Made by a program: the position numbers and the translations under genes. A stretch of 48,459 nucleotides of DNA from Phycisphaerales bacterium (GTDB lineage: Bacteria; Planctomycetota; Phycisphaerae; Phycisphaerales; UBA1924), in NCBI GenBank assembly GCA_020853815.1, contig JADYYE010000091.1, forward strand, positions 1-48,459. Direction: 5' to 3'. How positions within the stretch are numbered: position 1 is the first letter of the stretch; the number at the start of each line of letters is the position of its first letter. The notes beneath the pieces are model-generated. The model made no database searches. It was not told the DNA's origin and saw nothing but the letters and a program-made list of their open reading frames with translations. Positions 41,850 through 48,459 of this stretch are shown here, one piece after another.

Positions 41850-42641
41850 ATGAACCGTTTCGTCTCGATCGGTGTGGCCATGATCTGCGTCGCGGGGGCC
41901 ACGAACGCCACCGTTGTCTCGTTCGGCCCGATTCGCGCCGGATCGACCTACCGCCCAACGAGTAGTCCCGGCGCTCCGGTGTTCGCGATGGAGCCGCACT
42001 CGCCGCTTTTCGTGGTCCGCGGGGGCAGCAACATCCACCGTGGCTTCATGGTCTTTGACCTCTCGGCCGTGCCGACGGGGGCGGAGATCACGTCCGTCAC
42101 GTTCGCGTTCACGCAGCAAAGCACGGCTGGCACGCCCACCATGGAGGTCTGGGGAGAGTACCAGAGCGGCGAACTGGCGTACGACACCTATTTCCCGATC
42201 AGCGGCCTTTCCGGCTGGACGCAGGTGTACTCGAATGACACGCCCTTCCATTCCATGACCAACGACGGCTCCCTGTTCGGGCAGGCGCAACTCACCAACG
42301 GCGATGGATTTGCCCGCGACATCACGCTGAATGGTGCGGGCACGCTGGCCTATTTCCAGTCTCAGATCGGGGGCAAAGTTCTGCTGTTCTGCCGACTGGC
42401 GCACGACATGGACTACTACGACGGTGCACACGGCAACGGTTCGACCCCACGCCCCACGCTCCGCGTGGAATACGTCTGCGCCGCGGACGCGAATCATGAC
42501 GGCTTCGTGAACGGCGACGACTATGACACCTTCGCCGAGGGCTTCGAGTCCGCCGATCCCAGCGCGGACTTCAACCACGACGGCTTCGTCAATGGAGACG
42601 ACTACGACGCCTTCGCCGAGCGCTTTGAGATGGGCTGCTGA
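41850..42641 (+). CDS. Secreted protein with dockerin-like C-terminus
   Basis: 263 residues; AGGAGAAGGAG lies 7-14 bp before the ATG. A signal peptide (VSIGVAMICVAGATNA) is followed by a beta-sandwich-like body of about 175 residues (FMVFDLSAVPTGAEITSVTF; PTMEVWGEY), of the type often found in planctomycete exported proteins. It ends with two EF-hand-like units, ANHDGFVNGDDYDTF and DFNHDGFVNGDDYDAF, and a terminal MGC. The end matches that of the protein at 35664 closely, so both may bind a common cohesin-like partner or sorting system. The function of the body is unknown. Confidence 0.8.
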   Translation: MNRFVSIGVAMICVAGATNATVVSFGPIRAGSTYRPTSSPGAPVFAMEPHSPLFVVRGGSNIHRGFMVFDLSAVPTGAEITSVTFAFTQQSTAGTPTMEVWGEYQSGELAYDTYFPISGLSGWTQVYSNDTPFHSMTNDGSLFGQAQLTNGDGFARDITLNGAGTLAYFQSQIGGKVLLFCRLAHDMDYYDGAHGNGSTPRPTLRVEYVCAADANHDGFVNGDDYDTFAEGFESADPSADFNHDGFVNGDDYDAFAERFEMGC

Positions 42642-42682
42642 AATCCGGCTCGTGCTCGCTCACTCGGGCTCATCATTGAACA

Positions 42683-42719
42683 CGGCGAGAGCCGGCGGCG
42701 TTCCCGCTGGCTCTCGCCG
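42683..42719. terminator. 11-bp perfect hairpin after the secreted protein gene
   Basis: CGGCGAGAGCC (42683-42693) pairs with GGCTCTCGCCG (42709-42719) around 15 nt, about 40 bp after the stop codon. Only a short T run (TTT) follows. Likely terminator. Confidence 0.6.
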
Positions 42720-42781
42720 CTTTGCAGTAGATGCGACCCGCCCGCTCGCCATGTCAGGCAGTCAACGGACGGCGCAACCCG

Positions 42782-42877
42782 CACGGCGACTTCAACGGTG
42801 ACGGCGCCGCCAACCTCAACGACCGGACCGAGTTCAACGCCGCCCCAACCGACCCCCGTGATACGGATTCCCACTGA
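42782..42877 (+). pseudogene. Orphan EF-hand/dockerin-like fragment
   Basis: 31 codons reading HGDFNGDGAANLNDRTEFNAAP before a stop, with no start codon in reach and no ribosome site. DFNGDG-x5-DRTEF is a single calcium-binding loop of the dockerin type. It is the end of a lost secreted-protein gene, next to a protein that ends in two such loops. The stretch 42878-43002 contains nothing recognisable. Confidence 0.55.
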
Positions 42878-43002
42878 AATCCGGGCGTCCTGGGTAGCCC
42901 GGCGGTCTCCGGCGGCATTCACATTCGTTCTTCCTTCGACCCCTCATCACCCGGATTTCAACGGAGTCCGTATGACTTGTTCTCGCGATGGCCACAACCA
43001 GC

Positions 43003-44043
43003 TCAGCAAATCCGCGGGAGTTCCTCGCCGTAGGGCTTCTGGATGATTCGCCGCCCACCGACCCGAGTGACGATCTCGCACAGGCCATCGTCAAAGCGCT
43101 CGAACCGCCCCATCGCCGCGGCGTCTTTGCCGAGCGGGTGCTCCCGCAGCGCCCGCAACACAACCTCCATCGCGCCCGGGCGAACGACCAGCATGACCTT
43201 GCCCTCGTTGGCGACCGAGAGGGGATCGAGGCCGAGGATCTCCGCGGCGTAGCGCGTCGCGGGGCGGATCGGGATCGCCTCCTCATCGATGGTCAGACGC
43301 AGGCCGGTCCGAGACGCGAGGTCGGAAGCAACACCCGCGAAGCCGCCTCGCGTGGGGTCGCGCATGAAAACGACGCTCTCGCCGCCCGCCCGCAACGCGG
43401 CCTCGATCAGGCCTCCGAGAGGCGCGACATCGCTCGCGAGCTCGCTTCGCACCACATTCGGCTGCTCGCGCGTGAGCATGATCGCCAGGCCGTGCTCCGC
43501 GATGGGCCCGCTCACGATCAACACGTCGCCCGGACGCACTCTCGCCATGCCGAGCTGCACGCCCGGACGCATCGCCCCGACACCAGCGGTGTTGATGTAC
43601 AGCCCGTCGCCCTGGCCCTTGCCGACGACCTTCGTGTCACCGGTCACCACGCGCACGCCGGCCTCGCGCGCCGTGCTCGCGATCGATTCGAGAATCTGCT
43701 CGAGCACGCGAAGCTCGAGCCCTTCCTCGATGATGAGCCCGAGCGAAACAAACTGGGGGATCGCGCCGCACACCGCCAGGTCGTTTACCGTGCCGCTGAT
43801 CGCAAGGCGCCCGATATCTCCGCCGGGGAATTGCAGCGGGTGAACGACGTAGCTGTCGGTGGTGAAGAGCATCTCACCGCCGTGCATCGGGATGCGTGCG
43901 GCGTCGTCGAGCGTGTCGAGGTACGGATTCGCGAATCGCGGCGCGACGAGCTCGCTGACCAGGTCATCGGTCAGCTGCCCGCCGCCGCCGTGCGCCAGGA
44001 CGACGCGCTTCCGCAGGAGATTCGCGGGAGATGGGCCGCTCAT
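43003..44043 (-). CDS. hypE: HypE, [NiFe]-hydrogenase maturation protein
   Basis: 346 residues from the ATG at 44043, which overlaps the hypD stop by 4 bp; upstream in-frame codons lie inside hypD. HypE takes carbamoyl from HypF and dehydrates it to the cyano group for the Fe centre. Visible: LAHGGGGQLTDDLV, the ATP-binding glycines, TGDTKVVGKGQGDGLYINTAG, and DPTRGGFAGV. It ends in the expected ELPRIC with the acceptor Cys as the last residue. Last gene of the hypF-hypC-hypD-hypE operon. Confidence 0.95.
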   Translation of the reverse strand: MSGPSPANLLRKRVVLAHGGGGQLTDDLVSELVAPRFANPYLDTLDDAARIPMHGGEMLFTTDSYVVHPLQFPGGDIGRLAISGTVNDLAVCGAIPQFVSLGLIIEEGLELRVLEQILESIASTAREAGVRVVTGDTKVVGKGQGDGLYINTAGVGAMRPGVQLGMARVRPGDVLIVSGPIAEHGLAIMLTREQPNVVRSELASDVAPLGGLIEAALRAGGESVVFMRDPTRGGFAGVASDLASRTGLRLTIDEEAIPIRPATRYAAEILGLDPLSVANEGKVMLVVRPGAMEVVLRALREHPLGKDAAAMGRFERFDDGLCEIVTRVGGRRIIQKPYGEELPRIC

Positions 44044-45158
44044 CGCACGGCCTCCCGGGTCGCCCGCACCGCGAGGCCGGCCTCGTGACGACGATACTTG
44101 AACCACGCCTGGCATGTGCCCTCGGAGCTCACCATGCAGGGGCCGACGGCGTAGACGGGCGTACACACCGTCCCAAACAGGCGGCACTCGACCGGCACCG
44201 CGCGACCGGTAATCACCTTGCCGCAGATGCACCCGCGCGGCTCGTGATCATCACCAAGACTGATGTTGAACTTCCTGAAGGCGTCGAACGCCGCGAACTC
44301 CTCGCGCACGTCTAGGCCGCTCTCGGGCATCTCGCCGAGCGCTCGCCACGCCGATGTCCCCGCCACGAAGACTCGATCGATCAGCTTCATCGCGTGCGGG
44401 TTGCCGCCGGCGCTCACCGCCTCGGGGTACAGGTTCTCCAAACGCGTCTCGCCGCGCACGATCTGGCGCGCCAGGTGCAGAACGCCCTCCATCATCTGCA
44501 ACGCCTCGAAGCCCGTGACGACGCACGGCCTGTGATACTCGCCGACGATCGGGCGATAGGCCTCCGCGCCGATAATCACGCTGACGTGCCCGGGGCACAC
44601 GAAGCCGTCGATCTTGACTCCCGGATCATCGAGCAGAGCTCGCATCGCGGGGAGGACGAGCTTGTGCGCGGGCAGAATCGAGAAATTGCGCAGGCCCTCG
44701 CTCGCGGCCTGCAGCACCGCGGCCGCGGTCGCCGGCGCTGTCGTCTCGAAGCCCACCGCCGCAAAGACCATCTCGCGCTCCGGCTCCCGCCGCGCGATCT
44801 CCAACCCCTCGAGCGTGCTCGTCACGACGCGCACATCCGCGCCCTCGCCCCGAGCGATCTCCAGGGAGCCGCCCGCGCCCGCGACGCGGATCATGTCGCC
44901 ATAGGTCAGAATCGTCACGTCGCCGCGCCGCCCGAGCGCCACAAGCGCGTCGATGTACCGCTGAGCCGTCACGCACACCGGGCAGCCCGGCCCGCTGATG
45001 AGACGCACACCGGCGGGCATCAGCGAGTGGACGCCGCTCCGACAGGCGTTGACGGTGTGCGTGCCACACACCTCCATCAGGCTGAGCGGTTGCGCTCGGC
45101 CCGCGACAAGCTCGGACAGCTCGCGCGTGTACATCTGCATCACTTCACGTGACTTCAT
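44040..45158 (-). CDS. hypD: HypD, [NiFe]-hydrogenase maturation protein
   Basis: 372 residues from the ATG at 45158, overlapping the hypC stop. HypD is the iron-sulfur scaffold on which, with HypC, the Fe(CN)2CO group is assembled. Visible motifs are EVCGTHTVNACRSG (Cys31), GPGCPVC (Cys59, Cys62), FVCPGHVSVIIG and the C-terminal cysteine cluster CICGK...ECRLFGTVCTP. Length and motifs match the family. Confidence 0.96.
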   Translation of the reverse strand: MKSREVMQMYTRELSELVAGRAQPLSLMEVCGTHTVNACRSGVHSLMPAGVRLISGPGCPVCVTAQRYIDALVALGRRGDVTILTYGDMIRVAGAGGSLEIARGEGADVRVVTSTLEGLEIARREPEREMVFAAVGFETTAPATAAAVLQAASEGLRNFSILPAHKLVLPAMRALLDDPGVKIDGFVCPGHVSVIIGAEAYRPIVGEYHRPCVVTGFEALQMMEGVLHLARQIVRGETRLENLYPEAVSAGGNPHAMKLIDRVFVAGTSAWRALGEMPESGLDVREEFAAFDAFRKFNISLGDDHEPRGCICGKVITGRAVPVECRLFGTVCTPVYAVGPCMVSSEGTCQAWFKYRRHEAGLAVRATREAVR

Positions 45159-45403
45159 GCGCCGACCTCCCGGCCTCCCGAGCCGCTCGCGCGGGACTCG
45201 ACCTCCTCCACGAACTTCCACGTTTCCAGCGCGTCGTGCTCGGCGACCACGCGGATCGCAAAGCCCGCGTGTACCAGCACCCAATCACCCACGCCGGCCT
45301 CGGGCGTCATGATGAGACTGACACGCAAGCGAGCCTCTCCCACCACGACCCACGCCAGCAGCTCTTCCCTTTCCTCGATCCGCGCCGGAAGTGCCAGACA
45401 CAT
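45155..45403 (-). CDS. hypC: HypC, [NiFe]-hydrogenase maturation chaperone
   Basis: 82 residues. Begins MCLALPARI, so Cys2, which binds the Fe group after Met removal, is present; the body follows the HypC fold (GDWVLVHAGFAI). Its stop overlaps the hypD start by 4 bp. It is 62 bp downstream of hypF and works with HypD as the carrier of the Fe(CN)2CO unit to the large subunit. Confidence 0.95.
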   Translation of the reverse strand: MCLALPARIEEREELLAWVVVGEARLRVSLIMTPEAGVGDWVLVHAGFAIRVVAEHDALETWKFVEEVESRASGSGGREVGA

Positions 45404-45465
45404 GAATCACGCTCCTTCCTGTTCCCTCAATCACCCCGTGCCCGGTTGCATCGGCCCTCCACTGG

Positions 45466-47874
45466 CTACCGACCTTGCCGTTGCACGCACGCCGCTACCG
45501 CGGCCTGCCCAAGCGCGATCCCACCATCATTCGCGGGTACCCGCCTGTGCATCAGAACCTCCAACCCGGCTCGCGTGAGCTCCTGGTGGACAAGAGAGGC
45601 GAGCCACGCGTTGCAGAACACACCGCCGCTGAGCACGACGCTTGAGAGCGAAGACTCGCGCGCCGCCCTGATCGCCGAGGTCGCGAGCAGGGACGCAACC
45701 GCCTCGTGAAACAGTCGCGCGAGAAGCTCGATCGGCTCGCCCCGCTCCAGCCCCCGCACCAATCGCCGACACAGCGGGCGGTGGTCGAGTTCCATCAGCC
45801 CGTCCCGCTCCCGCACGCACGCCGGCCCTGAATCGCTGTCGCTCTGGCCGACATGTCGCCCATCGATGCTCCGCCCGCCGCTCGCGATCGCCTCCAATCG
45901 CACGCCGCTCATGGCTTCGAAGTGGTTGAACTCGCACACACCGAGCAGCGCCGCCGCGGCGTCGAACAATCGCCCGAGCCCAGAACTCGGCGGGCAGTTG
46001 AGTTGGCGCGCGAGCATCGCGGCGATCGCGTCGCGCTCCGCATCGACGGGTATCACCCGTCGTGCAATGGGCGTAGTGATCGCATCCGGTCCGAGAGAGT
46101 CCATGAGCCACGAGAGTGCGCATCGCCCCGTCTGCTTGGCCGCCGCGTCGCCGCCCGGGAGCGCGAGCGGACGCATCCGACCGACCCTTCTGAACGATAC
46201 GAGATCGCCGACCAGCACCTCGCCCCCCCAGCTCGTCCCGTCCGAACCATACCCGACCCCGTCGCATATCAGCCCCACCACCGCGTCGGTACGCCCGTGC
46301 TCGGCCAGCGCCGCCGCCATGTGCGCGTGGTGGTGCTGCACATCGACGATCGGCACGCCCCAACGCCTGCCCAGCGTGTCGGCGTATCGATGCGACAGGT
46401 AGCCCGGGTGCGCGTCACGCGCGATCCACGCCGGCGCAACGCGAAAGAGCCGCAAAAGATCCTCGATCGTCGACCGGAATCTCTCGAACGCCAGCGTGTG
46501 ATTGAGATCACCCAAGTGTTGGCTCAGCACCGCGTGATCCCCGTCACTGATGGCGACCGCCGATTTCAGCTCGCCGCCCAGGCACAGACCGGGGCGATCC
46601 GCGGGTGCCGGCAGTCGGATGGGCGCCGGCACAAAGCCCCGAGCGCGACGCAGCAGATGCGCCCCCAGCGGCGCATCGAGCACGATCGAATCGTCCACGG
46701 CGCGCGCAATTGGTCGATCATGCGTCAGGATCGCGTCGGCGATCGTGGCCAATCGCGTCCGCGCGTCGCCATCGTCGCTGATGAGCGGCTCGTCCGACAG
46801 GTTCGCGCTCGTCATCACCAGCACGCGGTGCCCGCGCCGCGACAAGAGGTGCTGGATGGGGGTGTGCGGGAGCATCACGCCCAGCCTGTGCATTCCCGGC
46901 GCGACGCCGCACGCGATTCCATCTTCGCACCGGCGCGTCGCGAGAACAATCGGCGCGGCCGGGCTGGTCAGGAGCCGCTCCGCCTCGGGAGAAAGCTCGA
47001 CGAGCGATCGCGCCGTCTCGATCGAATCCACCATCAGCGCCAGCGGCTTGTGATCGCGCCGCTTCTTGGCACGCAATCGCGCCACCGCCGCCTCGTTCGT
47101 CGCGTCCACCGCCAGGTGATAGCCGCCCAAGCCCTTGATCGCGACGATCTGTCCTCGCACGAACGCTTCACTCGCGCTCTCGATCGCGTCGCCGCTCGAC
47201 CCGCCGCCCGCGCCCACAAAGTCCAGCACCGGGCCGCACGACGGACAACACGTCGGTTGCGCGTGGAATCGCCGATCGCGCGGATCACGATACTCCGACC
47301 GACACCGCTCACACATCGCAAATCCCGCCATCGTCGTCAGCGGGCGGTCGTACGGCACGTCGTTCACAATCGTGTAGCGCGGCCCGCAGTTCGTGCAATT
47401 CACCAACGCGTGCCCGAATCGCCGATCCGTGGGGTCGTGCAGCTCGCGCAGGCATTCCACGCACGTCGCCGAATCAACGGCCACGCGGTCGGGGCGGCCC
47501 TCGTGCTGGCTCTCCGCGATCTCGAAGCTCGCCGGCGCGGAAGGGCCCAGAATGGCACGTCGTCGAATCATCTCGATCCGCGCCAGGGGCGGACATTCCT
47601 CGGATAGGCAGCGGAGAAACTCGTCGAGACCCGGCGGATCACCGAACAGCTCTATCACCACGCCGCTCGCGTCGTTCCACACCGCGCCCTTCAGCCCGAG
47701 CCGCATCGCGATCCGGTAGACAAACGGGCGAAAGCCGACGCCCTGGACCTGACCCGACACGCACAACTCGATCCCGCGCCGCACCCACCCACCACCCCCA
47801 CCAGGAGCCACGGGCGGCGTCGGCTCCAGCGCGGAACCCACCCCAAACCGATCGGTTGACTCATTGCTCGGCAT
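45466..47874 (-). CDS. hypF: HypF carbamoyltransferase, [NiFe]-hydrogenase maturation
   Basis: 802 residues from the ATG at 47874, preceded by GAGGGCGG; a GTG at 47916 is possible. An acylphosphatase domain (SGQVQGVGFRPFVYR, Arg49), paired zinc fingers (CVECLRELHD, CTNCGPRYT, CERCRSEYRD, CCPSCGP), a YrdC domain (KGLGGYHLAVDA) and a Kae1-like domain (HHHAHMAAAL; GGVFCNAWL) follow in the normal order. HypF makes the carbamoyl adenylate and loads HypE. It is the first gene of the operon. No hydrogenase structural genes, hypA or hypB are in the window. Confidence 0.96.
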   Translation of the reverse strand: MPSNESTDRFGVGSALEPTPPVAPGGGGGWVRRGIELCVSGQVQGVGFRPFVYRIAMRLGLKGAVWNDASGVVIELFGDPPGLDEFLRCLSEECPPLARIEMIRRRAILGPSAPASFEIAESQHEGRPDRVAVDSATCVECLRELHDPTDRRFGHALVNCTNCGPRYTIVNDVPYDRPLTTMAGFAMCERCRSEYRDPRDRRFHAQPTCCPSCGPVLDFVGAGGGSSGDAIESASEAFVRGQIVAIKGLGGYHLAVDATNEAAVARLRAKKRRDHKPLALMVDSIETARSLVELSPEAERLLTSPAAPIVLATRRCEDGIACGVAPGMHRLGVMLPHTPIQHLLSRRGHRVLVMTSANLSDEPLISDDGDARTRLATIADAILTHDRPIARAVDDSIVLDAPLGAHLLRRARGFVPAPIRLPAPADRPGLCLGGELKSAVAISDGDHAVLSQHLGDLNHTLAFERFRSTIEDLLRLFRVAPAWIARDAHPGYLSHRYADTLGRRWGVPIVDVQHHHAHMAAALAEHGRTDAVVGLICDGVGYGSDGTSWGGEVLVGDLVSFRRVGRMRPLALPGGDAAAKQTGRCALSWLMDSLGPDAITTPIARRVIPVDAERDAIAAMLARQLNCPPSSGLGRLFDAAAALLGVCEFNHFEAMSGVRLEAIASGGRSIDGRHVGQSDSDSGPACVRERDGLMELDHRPLCRRLVRGLERGEPIELLARLFHEAVASLLATSAIRAARESSLSSVVLSGGVFCNAWLASLVHQELTRAGLEVLMHRRVPANDGGIALGQAAVAACVQRQGR

Positions 47875-48336
47875 GGTGAAGCCGCCCTCGACCCAATTCA
47901 ACGCTCGCCCCGACATTCAGGGTATTCGTGCGTGCCTGCCCGTGTTCGTCCTGATCCGGCATGGCGTGGCGCGCCCGCGTTCCGCCGAACGCCCACGATC
48001 GCCCGCTCATTCCCGGAGACCCCTCCCCAACCCTCGCAGAGCCGCGCGTACGACGCTCTCATGCTCTGGTACTCGTTCGCCTTCGGTTGCCACCTCGCCG
48101 GAACGGGCGACGGAGGCGACAGGACAGCGGCCGAGACCTGATGACCTCCGACCGCGGAAGGCACGGAACCGGCACGGAAACCGACGCAGATTCCCACGCG
48201 CGCTCGGCGCAAAAGACCGCGCAGCAATCTCCCGCAACGAATCGCACCGACTCGCCGGATTCTTCGAATGAGCCAAGTTTATCAGGGATTTCGCCGTCGG
48301 ATGCGAGCGGACGCGAGACGGCGCGAAGCGAACCAA
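47875..48336. other. Gap between hypF and tRNA-Phe without a credible gene
   Basis: About 460 bp. Open frames exist on both strands but are Arg/Pro/Ser-rich and read into the tRNA (one ends in GRAGLEPATPAF, the usual translation of a tRNA-Phe complement). No ribosome site or conserved protein was seen. The hypF promoter should lie here. Confidence 0.4.
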
Positions 48337-48409
48337 TGGGCAGGGCCGGACTTGAACCGGCGACACCCGCATTTTCAATGCGGTGCTCTACCAACTGAGC
48401 TACCTACCC
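48337..48409 (-). tRNA. tRNA-Phe (GAA)
   Basis: Minus strand. Acceptor stem GGGTAGG (48409-48403) pairs with CCTGCCC (48344-48338) with one G-U pair; D-arm GCTCAGTTGGTAGAGC; anticodon arm CCGCA-TTGAAAA-TGCGG with anticodon GAA; T-arm GCCGG-TTCAAGT-CCGGC; discriminator A at 48337. CCA is not encoded. 73 nt. Confidence 0.97.
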
Positions 48410-48459
48410 GACTTGTCAGACCCAAACAGTAGCCGTGGATCGACCCGCGTCAAGCCTCA

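Noticed and set aside
45853..47607. 584-codon plus-strand open frame opposite hypF
   Set aside because: Antisense shadow; hypF is a complete, recognisable gene on the other strand.
47961..48398. 145-codon open frame ending in the tRNA
   Set aside because: Its end is the translation of the tRNA-Phe complement, a frequent annotation artefact.
1..48459. CRISPR arrays, rRNA genes and insertion-sequence transposases
   Set aside because: Looked for evenly spaced repeats, rRNA-like stretches and DDE or HUH transposase motifs; none seen.

Overview
The window looks like a high-GC planctomycete chromosome, probably of the Phycisphaerae type. The signs are ECF sigma factors translationally coupled to Ser/Thr kinases with long TPR-like tails, a PEP-CTERM-like secreted protein, secreted proteins ending in paired EF-hand (dockerin-like) repeats, and a type II secretion operon built from 4-bp start/stop overlaps. 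This taxonomic reading is an inference from gene content only.

Layout. 1-5164: the end of a type II secretion operon (gspD end, gspE, GspC-, GspL- and GspM-like proteins, TPR lipoprotein). 5291-5585: a decayed recombination (att-like) site. 5802-6506: PEP-CTERM-like protein. 6890-11071: a divergent cassette of a sigma-like gene on one side and an ECF sigma factor plus kinase/TPR gene on the other, followed by an ankyrin protein. 11.9-18.5 kb: accessory mobile-element genes (ArdC-like antirestriction protein, small proteins, Fic protein, DNA methyltransferase), with a roughly 200-bp leader present twice. 18.5-22.0 kb: a three-gene ABC-ATPase conflict system (ABC-3C type: nuclease effector, middle component, SMC-like ATPase). 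22.0-25.8 kb: two tyrosine-recombinase modules, the first ending at the 3' half of a tRNA-Arg gene. 26.2-28.8 kb: a membrane protein and a VirD4/TraD-like ATPase. 28.9-32.9 kb: a second copy of the sigma-like / ECF sigma / kinase cassette. 33.6-34.2 kb: a second decayed att-like site with the dead 3' end of an integrase gene. 34.3-42.9 kb: a hypothetical gene, two dockerin-like secreted proteins, a third ECF sigma/kinase pair and two gene fragments. 43.0-47.9 kb: a hypF-hypC-hypD-hypE operon for [NiFe]-hydrogenase maturation. 48.3-48.4 kb: tRNA-Phe.

How it fits together. The middle of the window is an integration hotspot used repeatedly by tyrosine-recombinase elements. It has two intact integrases, one dead integrase, two homologous att-like sites in mirror orientation, one tRNA-Arg 3' scar and a possible further scar near 41.5 kb. 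Defence and anti-defence genes sit inside it, and the two sigma/kinase cassettes stand on either side. The strongest leads are the duplicated leader with a compensatory base-pair change, the conserved att architecture, the ABC-3C operon 24 bp downstream of an integrase at a tRNA junction, and the repeated divergent sigma/sigma/kinase cassette.
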